Shown here one piece after another: positions 8,874-16,483 of a DNA stretch of 38,775 nucleotides. Location of the stretch: the NCBI RefSeq assembly GCF_002262885.1, contig NZ_NKYF01000046.1, positions 1 to 38,775 on the forward strand, written 5' to 3'. The DNA comes from Pseudonocardia sp. MH-G8. GTDB taxonomy: Bacteria > Actinomycetota > Actinomycetes > Mycobacteriales > Pseudonocardiaceae. The translations under genes and the position numbers were made by a program. The notes under the pieces were generated by a model. That model was not told the DNA's origin and searched no databases. It worked only from the letters and a program-made list of their open reading frames with translations. How positions within the stretch are numbered: the first letter of the stretch is position 1; every line of letters begins with the position of its first letter.

Positions 8874-8890
8874 CAAAGCCGTTCAGTTAG
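8874..8890. repeat. left terminal inverted repeat of the IS
   Basis: CAAAGCCGTTCAGTTAG, the exact reverse complement of 10407-10423. The transposase stop codon (TAA on the minus strand, 8887-8889) lies inside this repeat. Confidence 0.93.
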
Positions 8891-10254
8891 GCCGGTGGCT
8901 GCGCTGTCAAGGTCGCTTCGATCTCGATGGTGATCAGCGCGGGGCGGCTGGGACCGCGGTGGCGGCCTTTGGCGGTGCTGGCGACGTACTTGGAGATCGC
9001 GCGTTTGACCACGCGCGGGTTGGTTCGGACTCGGCGGGCGGGTAGGAGCTGGTCCAGGACGTGGCGGCCGATCGTGCCGACGAGATCGAGCACGGTGTCG
9101 GCGATGACACCGGCGGCGGCGATGAGCTGGTCACGGGCGGCGTGGCGGGCGACGGTGAAACTGCCGCGGTCGGGGTCGAGGTCGGCGCGGTGCAGGGTGG
9201 TGTCGCTGATCGCGATCCGCAGGACCTGGTAGGTGATCAGCAGGGCGTAGATCTCCTGGGCGACCCCGGACGGGGTGCGTGAGCGTAGGACCCGTCCGCC
9301 CATGCTGGTGGACTTGAGCTCGGCGAAGCAGGTCTCGATCTCCCAGCGTTCGTGGTAGAGCCCGACGATGTCCACCGCGGGTACGGCGGGGTCGAGCACG
9401 GTGGTGACCAGCCGGTAGGTCTCGGTCCGGGCGCTGTCGCTGGTGGTGATCGTGACTGCGGCGGTGAGCACCCGGACCTCGACCCGCCCGATCCGGGACA
9501 CGAACGACCCGTCGGCCAGCGTGCGGCAGATCGGGAGCCGGCGGTCGTTCTTGACCCGGATCAGCACGTCCGCGCCGGTCGCGGCCAGCGCGGTGATCCA
9601 GTCCGCGGCGGCGAAGTTGCGGTCGGCCAGCACGATCATCCCGGCCCGGGCCGACCCCAACAGTCGATGGGCGTAGCCGAGTTCACCGACCCGGTCGGTG
9701 CCGAACACCGCGTCGATGATCGTGCGGGTGCCACAGGCCACCAGGGCCAGCACCCGGACCATCGGATAGCCGGTGGTGGTGCCGCGGCTGCTGCCGCCCT
9801 TGCTGAACTCGGCCAGGTTCGCGGCGGTGTCCGGGCAGCACAGGATGGTGCCGTCCACCGCGGTGACCAGCCGGCCCCGCCAGAACACCCCGGCGCGTCC
9901 CGCGCGGGCGGCGCCGATCTGCACGCACCCGGTCTCTGCGCCGCGCAGCAGGTCGAGCAGGGCCCGCAGCGGCGCCACCCCCACCCGGGTCCGGGCGGCG
10001 GCCAACGCGCTCGCGCTCGGGGTGACCGGCGCCAGCCCGTCCAGGCCCGTGCACAGCCGCGTCCAGACCTGCGACCAGCCGATCTCGGTGAACAACCCGG
10101 CCGCGAGCAGGAGGTAGACCACCACCCGCGAGGGCAACAGGCGTAGCCGCTGCTGCACCGCTGCGGTGTCGGCGAGCGCGGCGTCGACCATCTCGAAGGG
10201 CACGATCTGGGTCAACTCGCCGAGATGACCAGGAGCGAAACGCCCGCCGGCCAC
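8887..10254 (-). CDS. IS4-family DDE transposase
   Basis: A 455-residue transposase; GTG 10254 is the first usable start in the frame. The N-terminal helical domain has 'RLRLLPSRVVVYLLLAAGLF', common in this actinobacterial IS4 group. The DDE residues are visible: Asp134 in 'TAVDGTILCCPD', Asp211 in 'VLADRNFAA', and Glu307 inside the IS4 signature Y-(2)-R-(3)-E-(6)-K (Tyr300, Arg303, Glu307, Lys314 in 'YHERWEIETCFAELK'). No frameshift or internal stop is seen. It performs cut-and-paste transposition of its own element and has no functional tie to the surrounding defence gene. Confidence 0.93.
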   Translation of the reverse strand: MAGGRFAPGHLGELTQIVPFEMVDAALADTAAVQQRLRLLPSRVVVYLLLAAGLFTEIGWSQVWTRLCTGLDGLAPVTPSASALAAARTRVGVAPLRALLDLLRGAETGCVQIGAARAGRAGVFWRGRLVTAVDGTILCCPDTAANLAEFSKGGSSRGTTTGYPMVRVLALVACGTRTIIDAVFGTDRVGELGYAHRLLGSARAGMIVLADRNFAAADWITALAATGADVLIRVKNDRRLPICRTLADGSFVSRIGRVEVRVLTAAVTITTSDSARTETYRLVTTVLDPAVPAVDIVGLYHERWEIETCFAELKSTSMGGRVLRSRTPSGVAQEIYALLITYQVLRIAISDTTLHRADLDPDRGSFTVARHAARDQLIAAAGVIADTVLDLVGTIGRHVLDQLLPARRVRTNPRVVKRAISKYVASTAKGRHRGPSRPALITIEIEATLTAQPPA

Positions 10255-10406
10255 GGTGACGACCCGGGTGATGACAGAATTCGCGCTCAGCGGAGCTCCT
10301 GGTGGTGTCGAGGCTGTCTTGGAGGACGACCTCTCCTACCGGAGCTCCGCTCCCATCTCCGGCAACGACACGCCGCAACAAGATCCTTGACCAGCAGCCG
10401 CGACCG

Positions 10407-10423
10407 CTAACTGAACGGCTTTG
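10407..10423. repeat. right terminal inverted repeat of the IS
   Basis: CTAACTGAACGGCTTTG, a perfect reverse complement of the left end. The truncated defence reading frame runs into this repeat and stops after five foreign residues (AKPFS). Confidence 0.93.
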
Positions 10424-10433
10424 CGCCTAGCCC
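10424..10433. repeat. right copy of the 10-bp target-site duplication
   Basis: CGCCTAGCCC, identical to 8864-8873. It encodes part of the GGLG-E linker of the interrupted NACHT protein. Confidence 0.92.
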
Positions 10434-11531
10434 ACCCTCCTCGGCGTACTCGGCAAGATCGATGCGCATAGGCCACCGTCTGTTCCTGGGCATGGCACAG
10501 CCCATGCGCGATAAGGCCTCGCGGTACCCGGAGATGGTGGTGCGCTGTTCATCGCTCAGCTCGCTGCCACCTTCGAGCATGGCCGCGCGGAACGCCTGGA
10601 CCAGGAACCGAGCCACAGTGGTCTTTCCGTTGCCCGGGGCGCCGGTGACGATCAGGTGCCGAGGTTTGGGAACGAGTGACAACCTTGGCTTGAGCATGTG
10701 CTCGGATCGGTTCAACACGTAGCGCACCACAGTGCTGACCTCGCCGTGCCCATTCATGGAAGGGAGGTCGATCGCTACCTCGTGGATGGGGTACCCGGAC
10801 CCGTCGCTGCCGCCGGCCTCGTCGAAGTAGACAAATCCGTCGCCCGTCAAGGTCGTACGAGCGTGTGTGCGTAGGGCCGGTTCCAAGTCGCCGATCGAGA
10901 TCGTGTCCGTCATGTTAGAGAGCGCGGCGAATATATCCGCGGCGGTGAGGAGCGCAGGAAATGCCCTGCGCACATGCGCGTAGACGCTCAGCAAGGCCGT
11001 CGCCTGCCGCTCGTCCCAGATTCGAAACTTCTTGATTCGGCGCAGTCGGTTTCGTCGCGCCTCACGGGCGTCGCGGGCCGAGCTGTCAATGTCGCGGCTG
11101 TCATCGTCGAGCTCGGCGATGTACTTTCGGATGTTGCCTAACACCCGGTCGTGTCCCCCTGTGCCTGGTGTCGGGGTGAGGGGAACGTTGGTGATCACCA
11201 AAAGATAGTCCGGTACCTCGGATCGGTCTGCGGCCAGGCTCCAGTCGTTCAGCTCCCTGCGTAGCTGACTCCAGAGCCAGCTCGCGTTGTCCTCCGACCG
11301 CACCGCAAGTGCGGCTTTGTGCTTAACCTGCATAACTGTGTAGCCATCCCAGACCTCGCCTTCGAAGTCCGGGACCGACTGCCACGCCAGTGGTCCCCGG
11401 AAGTACAGGTCACGACCGCCGTCTCGGCCTTGGCCCATTACCTGAACCCCGGGCCCGAACGCGGCGATTGCGAGCGCCCCTGCCAGGTCCTGGAAACCGG
11501 TCGGGCCGAACTGCTGAAGGTTGTCTGCCAC
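10424..11531 (-). pseudogene. N-terminal half of an Mrr-like nuclease-NACHT defence protein (split by an IS)
   Basis: This is the first 369 residues of the interrupted gene, starting at GTG 11531. The N-terminal domain (about residues 1-120) has 'GQGRDGGRD' (Asp37, Asp41) and then 'YTVMQVKHK' (Gln68, Lys70), the D...QxK pattern of Mrr-like PD-(D/E)xK nucleases. A helical linker follows. A perfect Walker A 'VTGAPGNGKTT' (Gly297-Thr305, Lys303) starts the NACHT ATPase. Bacterial NACHT/STAND proteins with nuclease effectors are known anti-phage systems: the NTPase senses infection and oligomerises to fire the nuclease. Here Walker A and Walker B are parted by the IS. The stump ends after 374 residues, keeping the nuclease and P-loop but losing the sensing part. 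It is probably non-functional. Confidence 0.82.
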
Positions 11532-12104
11532 AGGTGGTGTTCCGAACTCGATCCTGGTCGTACGTCTGAGTCGCCCGGGGCGTCAGCGGGCCGCCGCAGA
11601 GAGAAGGAGGTCGGCGCCGCTGCCAGCTGCAGGCATGCCAGCATCGGCACCTCGCTATCCTCTCATGTGTGGTCGGGGCTGCTGGGGAAGGGCGCAGGCT
11701 GACTCGCCGCCAGCGCGCCGGTGGAGACAGGCCGGTTCCGGGTCCGCGTCAGTGGCCTCCGCCAAGCTGGTGTGCGACCGGCCCGGCGATGGGCAGGGCC
11801 TCGTGTAAGGCGGGCCTCGTGTGATCTTTGAGTGTGTCCTGCAGCGTGTCCGGGTGGAAAGCGCGCAGACTCGGCGGCGGCGTCGAGGACTGAGTCTCGT
11901 GTGATCTGCCCGCTGTGGCGTGCCCCTTGCAGAAGACTGCTCGTCCCCCGGCGCCGTCGTCGGCCCGAACGATCAGCTGGCTTAATCAGGAGCCTGTCCG
12001 GTCCTGTTGGTTGGGATCGTGACTCTTCACAAATGTGCCCCATGGCGCTTCCCACCCCGGGTCGAAATTCCAGATCTCGCGCCGGAAGGAGACGGCTGGT
12101 TCCG
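11532..12104. other. intergenic stretch without recognisable gene
   Basis: About 570 bases upstream of the NACHT gene and before the nuclease remnant. No frame here shows a family motif or ribosome binding site. The phrase GGGCCTCGTGT occurs twice around 11796-11822, and a related CTCGTGTGATC recurs near 11896. These are minor direct repeats without clear meaning. The degraded 5' end of the nuclease remnant may extend back into this stretch. Confidence 0.4.
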
Positions 12105-12603
12105 ATGGTCCAACTGGCTGAAGTCGTCGACGCGGTAGTCGGCGGCGACGCCCACCGAAATGTCTATGCACTCGAGTTGGTCGCCCCAAACGGCGACACC
12201 CTGTCCACCTGTGTTTACCCGAACGCTGCACCGCAGGCGGCGGACTTGAATCAGGTCAAGCAACTGTGGCTCGGCCTCGAGGGCTACACACTGACCTACG
12301 CTGATACCAATGACATCCAGGTTGAGTGTCTTCACCGCTCCGGCCCTGGGTGAGGACGACGCGGTTTATCGGGGAGTGGATTCCGCGGCTGTTTGGACCG
12401 TAGCGGCCTGGGCGGTGGCGTCTGTTACGGCGGATGTGGGGCGGTCGCTGGCGGCGACCGCGTACGTGCTGTATCAGACCACGCAGCTCGACGATATCGA
12501 CTCGCCGGCGCACCATGAGTTGCAGGATGGGGACACGCCCCTGCTTGGTCCGTACCGCACCTATCAGGTGCCCATCGCTGACATCGTCGCCCTCACGGGT
12601 TGA
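12105..12603 (+). pseudogene. frameshifted DNA/RNA non-specific endonuclease (NUC1 family) remnant
   Basis: Two adjacent plus frames together give the C-terminal half of a NUC1 (PF01223-type) nuclease. The first frame, from 12105, reads 'GDTLSTCVYPNAAPQAADLN' and then 'VKQLWLGLEGYTLTYADTND'. It must shift by one base near 12310-12325 to continue as 'RLSVFTAPALGEDDAVYRGV', 'RSLAATAYVLYQ' and 'LLGPYRTYQVPIADIVALTG', ending at TGA 12601-12603. The known pattern is DRGHM, then N.SPQ...LNQ..W..LE, VFTGP.F, and FGP.RTYQVP. The DRGH catalytic motif expected just before MVQ is not readable (RRLVPMV), so the active site appears lost as well. This is a decayed gene. Confidence 0.65.
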
Positions 12604-12921
12604 ATGTCGCCCGCTGATCGCTGCGGACCGGTTCCTGGTACCCGCTCGGCTGGGCGCTCGTGCGCAGGAGCGACGGCTCCGCCTGGACTCGCCAGGCGGT
12701 ATCAGCTCTGGATGCCGGGTTGGGCCGGTAACGCGCAGCGCTGGCGGATCGCTGGCTGCCAGCCGTGCTGATCCACGCCATGCATGCTGGTCGAACGCTT
12801 TCAACCGCGCCCTTGGAAGAGCGTTCTCGGATCCGGTGGGCAGCGCTCGCGATCTTCGCTAACGTGCCGCATGCCGGTCGATCAGTGGGCCTTGGAGCGG
12901 GGAGTAGTGGAGGTGCGGGTA

Positions 12922-13104
12922 GTGGCAGGCAAGTTCGAGGTGTACGAGGACCGGGCGGGTAAGTACCGGTTCCGGTTGAAGGCGAGCAACGGCGAGGTCG
13001 TGGCCTCGTGAGAGGCGTACGAGACCAAGGTTGCGGCTCTGAAGGGTTGTGAGTCGGTGCAGCGCGCCGCTGACGGCGCTCAGATTAACGAGACCGACGC
13101 CTGA
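12922..13104 (+). pseudogene. DUF1508 (YegP-like) protein with an in-frame nonsense codon
   Basis: From GTG 12922 the frame reads 'AGKFEVYEDRAGKYRFRLKA' then 'SNGEVVAS', a TGA at 13009-13011, and then 'EAYETKVAALKGCESVQRAA' to a natural TGA at 13102-13104. The family pattern is KFE.Y.D..G.YRFRLKA.NG..I..GEAY.SK..A..GI.SV. The glycine before EAY is replaced by the stop, consistent with one GGA to TGA change. Otherwise about 60 codons are well conserved, so the loss looks recent. These small proteins have a duplicated beta-alpha fold of uncertain function. Confidence 0.72.
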
Positions 13105-13224
13105 CTCATCCGCTCGCCAAGCTGGTGCTCTCGTCGGTCTGCGAGCTCTCGGGCTAGCAGGAGGTGCGGGTTGCCGGTACCGTGGTCGGCCTCCGCCGAC
13201 GCTTTCAGGGCGGTTCCAGGTGGG

Positions 13225-13242
13225 TGACAAAGTGAGTGACAA
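13225..13242. repeat. paired TGACAA repeats, 12-bp period, left of att site A
   Basis: TGACAA occurs at 13225-13230 and 13237-13242. The pair begins 114 bases before att site A. The same arrangement (12-base period, 105 bases before the site) is found at 33798-33815 beside att site B. This suggests arm-type integrase sites or a shared regulator site at element right ends. Confidence 0.6.
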
Positions 13243-13338
13243 CCCGGGCGCACAGTCGCTGTCGTCGGCGGTCGTCCACGGACGTTGAGAACGCGTTGAG
13301 CTGCGAGAATGGCGTGGTTGACTGCGGCGGGCCATTGC

Positions 13339-13381
13339 TTCACACCGAAGAGGTCACTGGTTCGATCCCAGTATCGCCCAC
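13339..13381 (+). other. att site A: 3' end of a tRNA-Val(CAC) gene
   Basis: From 13339 the sequence runs TTCACAC (anticodon loop, CAC), CGAAG (3' anticodon stem), AGGTC (variable loop), CTGG-TTCGATC-CCAG (T arm), then ATCGCCC plus A. This is the 3' half of a tRNA-Val down to the acceptor strand and discriminator base. The 5' half is missing: bases upstream do not pair with the anticodon or acceptor strands. A 3' tRNA piece next to a tyrosine integrase is the classic attachment site of an integrative element. 36 of the first 38 bases match att site B at 33903. Confidence 0.8.
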
Positions 13382-13385
13382 AGGC

Positions 13386-13433
13386 AAACGGCCTGGTCAG
13401 AGGCTCCGCGAGGAGCTTCCGGTCAGGCCGTTT
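13386..13433. terminator. nested hairpin between att site A and the integrase gene
   Basis: AAACGGCCTG (13386-13395) pairs perfectly with CAGGCCGTTT (13424-13433). Inside the loop, GCTCC (13403-13407) and GGAGC (13412-13416) form a second stem with a GCGA loop. There is no long U-tract. It lies 44 bases past the stop of the minus-strand integrase, so a bidirectional terminator for the integrase and any transcript crossing the att site is the simplest reading. A recombination-related structure is also possible. Confidence 0.55.
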
Positions 13434-13477
13434 CGCATGATCGGCTCCACACCCGGAGCATCTCCGGAGCAGCCCTC

Positions 13478-14094
13478 TCAGCTCGGAGCGAGAGCCGCGC
13501 CGTCGTCCGGGTCCTCGTCGTCCGGATCGCTGAGGGCCCGCAAGATCCGGTCACCGTTGTCGGTCCGACGCGTGTAGAGGTCCAACGTCGTCGACGACCG
13601 CTCGTGCCCCATGACGCGCTGCACCATGTTCGGTGGGACGCCGTCGTCGACAAGCCACGTGGCGTAGGAGTGGCGGAGGTCGTGGAACCGGAGACCACCA
13701 GCCTGGTTCCGCGCGACGTGATGGACCGCCTGGGGCTCCGTACGGAAGCGCTCGGTGTGCTTGCGGCCGTCGAGGTTCGACCACTGCGCCTCGAACCCAC
13801 CGTCGACGGTCACCACCGCACCCAGCATCCCCGCGCGTACCAGCGACGGGCGCCAGATCCGGGTGCGGAACAGGGTTCGGCGCAGTGGAGCACCCACCTC
13901 GTTCGCGAAGATCGGTTCGCTCGCCTCGGCCGGCCACCGCTTCATGTGCTCGCTCGCGATCGTCACGAGCCACGGCGGCAGCGGGATGGTGCGTCGTCAG
14001 GCCGCTGATTTCGGGAAAGGCTTGAACGAAGTGTGCCCGGCGACCTCCGTCACGGTCCAGTGGCGGTCGCTGGGGCTGGACCGGGCCGAGGTCG
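13478..14094 (-). pseudogene. tyrosine integrase of the 20.6-kb island (5'-truncated, nonsense codon)
   Basis: The C-terminal catalytic part is well kept: 'GGLRFHDLRHSYATWLVDDG' with the HxxR box, then 'MVQRVMGHERSSTTLDLYTR' with the second His and the Tyr nucleophile. Upstream in the same frame, 'VTEVAGHTSFKPFPKSAA' is followed by a TGA (13997-13999) and then 'RRTIPLPPWLVTIASEHM'. The related integrase at 33974 reads glycine at the stop position. Homology fades near 14094, so the arm-binding, core-binding and first catalytic Arg regions are missing. Site-specific recombination with the neighbouring tRNA-Val end was its likely job. A protein starting after the stop would lack the first catalytic Arg. 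Confidence 0.8.
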
Positions 14095-14524
14095 TTCCGA
14101 GAACGGGATGAGCGTGCAGGGGGGTCGAGCCGTTCAACCGGATCGAGTCCGGAGCATGCGGCCGCTGGTGGTGATGAGTGACGAGCGGCTGAACCTGCTG
14201 CCTGCCACCCTCACGCCGTCCAGCACCTATGATCGGCACTGGCTGTCCTTCCGATCACGACTACCTCGCTCACTTCGCGCCGAGCCGTCGCCGGCACGGA
14301 GTGAAGTTCAGCACCGAGCCCGACGGTCGCGCATTCCACGCATTTCAGGCGTCCGCCGAGATCACTGAGTCGAGTCGGGCCGGTTCTCGTTCCCAGTCTC
14401 GCGGACTTCGGCTGATGCGGCCGGCGAACGATCATATCGAGGGAACTGGCAAATGCGTCTGACCGGGGGTTGGGCGGGCTCGGGGTCGCGCCTTCAGTTC
14501 CTCAAGCGTCGCGGTAGACCAAGC
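14095..14524. other. intergenic stretch without recognisable gene
   Basis: 430 bases between the integrase pseudogene and the end of the IclR gene. No frame carries a recognisable motif. This is where the 5' part of the integrase was lost and the cargo joined. Confidence 0.5.
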
Positions 14525-15370
14525 TCATTCGGCACCTGCGGAAGCACTCTCGGTCGTTTGTCGGACATTACCGCCCAACGCGCGAGTGATCTGCTCCGCC
14601 GCGTTCACGACGATCGGTCCTGTCTGCTGCAAGCGCCAGTCGGGCATGTCGGCCTTCAGGCCGGTGACGCTGATTGCGCCCAATGGGACAACGTCGGAGG
14701 AGTGGAATGCTGCTGCAATGCACAAGACGGCCTCGTCGTCTTCCTCGTCGTCAACGGCGAAGCCGCGTCGGCGGGTCAGCTGCAGATCATCCAGGAGCGC
14801 TTCGACGTCGGTGATGGTGTTGCGGGTACGTCGCGGGAGGCCGGACTCGCTGACGATGTGACGAACTTGGCTCTCCGGAAGACAGGCGAGGATCGCCTTG
14901 CCTGCCGCACTGCGGTGCGGCAGTTCTCGAATGCCCAGTTCTGTGTTGAAACGGATCATTCCGGGGGCCTCCACGCGATCCTGGAAGACCGGATGCCCGC
15001 CGACGTGTGAGGCGATCCGTGAGGTCCACTTGGTCCGATCGGTCAGGTCGCGGGCGACCGGTCGGGCGACCTCGAGCCAGGGCACGGCCTTCTTGTAGCG
15101 GTCGGCGAGGTGCACGACGGCCGATCCGAGTCGGTATCGCGGCGTGCGGCCGACGGAACTCACGTAGTCGAACTCCATGAGAGTGCGGAGCACGGAGAAG
15201 GCGGTGCTCTTCGTGGTCTCGATGTATTCGGCCGCCTCCGTGAGCGACAGCCCCTCACCGCCGGCCTCGGCGAGTCCGTCGAGCAGGCGTAGGGCCCGGG
15301 ACAGGCCTTGGAGGTTGTACTTGCCGCCGGGGCGCGCCTCGTTCGACTTGTCCGAACCGCTGCCAGTCAT
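14525..15370 (-). CDS. IclR-family transcriptional regulator
   Basis: A 281-residue regulator. I prefer ATG 15370 over an in-frame TTG at 15403 because a -10-like TAGCCT lies seven bases upstream and suggests a leaderless start. The N-terminal winged HTH ('LSLTEAAEYIETTKSTAFSV') is followed by the IclR effector domain. Recognisable blocks are 'RELPHRSAAGKAILACLPES' and 'CIAAAFHSSDVVPLGAISVT', and the overall length is usual (about 250-280). It is divergent from the aldolase-led operon, with a 17-base GTTCGGC palindrome between them, so it very likely controls that operon and itself in response to a pathway metabolite. The ligand is unknown. Confidence 0.9.
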   Translation of the reverse strand: MTGSGSDKSNEARPGGKYNLQGLSRALRLLDGLAEAGGEGLSLTEAAEYIETTKSTAFSVLRTLMEFDYVSSVGRTPRYRLGSAVVHLADRYKKAVPWLEVARPVARDLTDRTKWTSRIASHVGGHPVFQDRVEAPGMIRFNTELGIRELPHRSAAGKAILACLPESQVRHIVSESGLPRRTRNTITDVEALLDDLQLTRRRGFAVDDEEDDEAVLCIAAAFHSSDVVPLGAISVTGLKADMPDWRLQQTGPIVVNAAEQITRALGGNVRQTTESASAGAE

Positions 15371-15483
15371 GCCGAACAGGCTAGCGAGTGCCGCATGTGG
15401 CAACGAGCGGTGGCGGGTCTTGACCGGCTCGAGCTGAGCGGACTAGGTTCGGTTGAGAGATACAGCGTTCGGCACAGCCGAAC
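15371..15483. promoter_or_regulatory. IclR control region: palindrome GTTCGGC-ACA-GCCGAAC plus half-sites
   Basis: A perfect palindrome GTTCGGCACAGCCGAAC lies at 15467-15483. A further GTTCGG half-site is at 15447-15453, exactly 20 bases before the palindrome's left arm. A GCCGAAC arm at 15371-15377 directly abuts the IclR start codon, between it and a -10-like box (15378-15383, TAGCCT on the minus strand). IclR-family proteins bind such short palindromes between divergent genes. The layout suggests autorepression through the promoter-proximal arm and control of the plus operon through the palindrome about 85 bases before its first gene. Confidence 0.65.
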
Positions 15484-15565
15484 AACCACGAGAGCGACCG
15501 GCTCGTGAACCTGCGTCGCCAGGCGCAGGGCCCACGCGGCCGGACCTTTGCCATGAGGAGTTGCG

Positions 15566-16483
15566 ATGTCCGCGTCACCCACGGGTGTCCTGCCCGTGCT
15601 CGCCACGCCGTTCGGGAACGACGGTGAGATCGATTTCCCAGCGCTGGCCGGCGAGATCGAGTGGGTCCTCGCCCAGCAGGTCGACGGGGTCGTCGTCGGA
15701 ATGGTCTCCGAGGTGTTGCGGCTGTCGAGCGAAGAACGGGACCTGCTCACCGAGCGGGTCTGCAGCGCGGTTGCCGGTCGGGCCACCGTGACGGCCAGCG
15801 TCGGCGCGGAGAGCCTGCACACCGCGGCCCGGCATGCGCGGCATGCCCAAGCGAGCGGGGCGAACGCCGTCATGGCGATCCCCCCGCTCGCCACCGCGTG
15901 TGACGACGCCGAGCTCCACCGGTACTTCGCCGGGATCCTCGACTCGATCGACATCCCGTTGGTGGTCCAGGACGCGAGTGGTTACGTCGGCAGGCCGCTG
16001 TCCACGGAGCTGCAGGCGAGGCTGCTGCGCGAGTACGGCGAGGACCGAGCGGTGTTCAAACCGGAGGCCCACCCGATCGGGCCGCGGCTGAGCGCGCTGC
16101 GGCACGCCACCGGAGGACGCGCCCGCGTCTACGAGGGGACCGGGGGCCTCGCGCTGGTCGACAGCTTCAGGCGTGGAGTCGTCGGGACGATGCCCGGACC
16201 GGACCTGTGCTGGGCCCTGGTAGCGCTGTGGCGGGCACTGGAGTCCGGTGACGACGCGGCGGTCGACGCGATCAACCCGCCGCTCTCGGCGATCGTGTCG
16301 GTCCAGAACAGCCTGGACTCGTTCGTCGCCGTCCAGAAGCACCTGCTGCACCGCCAGGGGGTCCTTCCGGAGGTGCGTTCCCGCGGCCCGGTCGGCTTCT
16401 CCCTCGACCCGGAGACGCAGCGGGAGGTGGACCGGCGCTTCGATCTCCTGGCCGGCGTCGTCGAGGCGGGGATGACGCACTGA
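15566..16483 (+). CDS. dihydrodipicolinate synthase (DapA)-family aldolase/dehydratase
   Basis: A 305-residue (beta/alpha)8-barrel protein with a GAGGAG ribosome binding site before ATG 15566. The N-terminus 'GVLPVLATPFGNDGEIDF' is the family signature. Tyr140 ('DASGYVGRP') and the Schiff-base Lys165 ('AVFKPEAHP') are in the expected positions; the usual GTTGE loop is 'GMVSEV' (residues 45-50). Members cleave or dehydrate 2-keto-3-deoxy sugar acids, or make dihydrodipicolinate. The altered loop and catabolic context favour a 2-keto-3-deoxy-aldonate aldolase or 5-dehydro-4-deoxyglucarate dehydratase-like role. The stop overlaps the next start by one base (TGATG), so it is coupled to the dehydrogenase. 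Confidence 0.85.
   Translation: MSASPTGVLPVLATPFGNDGEIDFPALAGEIEWVLAQQVDGVVVGMVSEVLRLSSEERDLLTERVCSAVAGRATVTASVGAESLHTAARHARHAQASGANAVMAIPPLATACDDAELHRYFAGILDSIDIPLVVQDASGYVGRPLSTELQARLLREYGEDRAVFKPEAHPIGPRLSALRHATGGRARVYEGTGGLALVDSFRRGVVGTMPGPDLCWALVALWRALESGDDAAVDAINPPLSAIVSVQNSLDSFVAVQKHLLHRQGVLPEVRSRGPVGFSLDPETQREVDRRFDLLAGVVEAGMTH

Larger units (their letters stand above)
8874..10423 (-). mobile_element. complete IS4-family insertion sequence, 1550 bp
   Basis: The element is bounded by perfect 17-base inverted repeats (8874-8890 and 10407-10423) and a perfect 10-base target duplication. It has a single transposase gene read on the minus strand. Inverted-repeat similarity continues imperfectly inward, with GTCAAGG and CCTTGAC at comparable distances. 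Ends, duplication and transposase all look intact, so insertion is probably recent and the element may still be mobile. It sits in the linker between the P-loop and Walker B of a NACHT-type defence gene. Confidence 0.93.

Noticed and set aside
8857..8876. A new start (TTG 8876) making the C-terminal NACHT half a separate working gene
   Set aside because: There is no ribosome binding site, the start lies in the IS end, and the product would lack the P-loop. The two halves join perfectly in frame without the IS, so it is a pseudogene part.
13306..13381. A complete tRNA-Val gene at att site A
   Set aside because: The 3' half is perfect, but the upstream bases do not pair with the anticodon 3' stem (CGAAG) or the acceptor strand (ATCGCCC), and no D arm is seen. 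It is only a tRNA 3' end.
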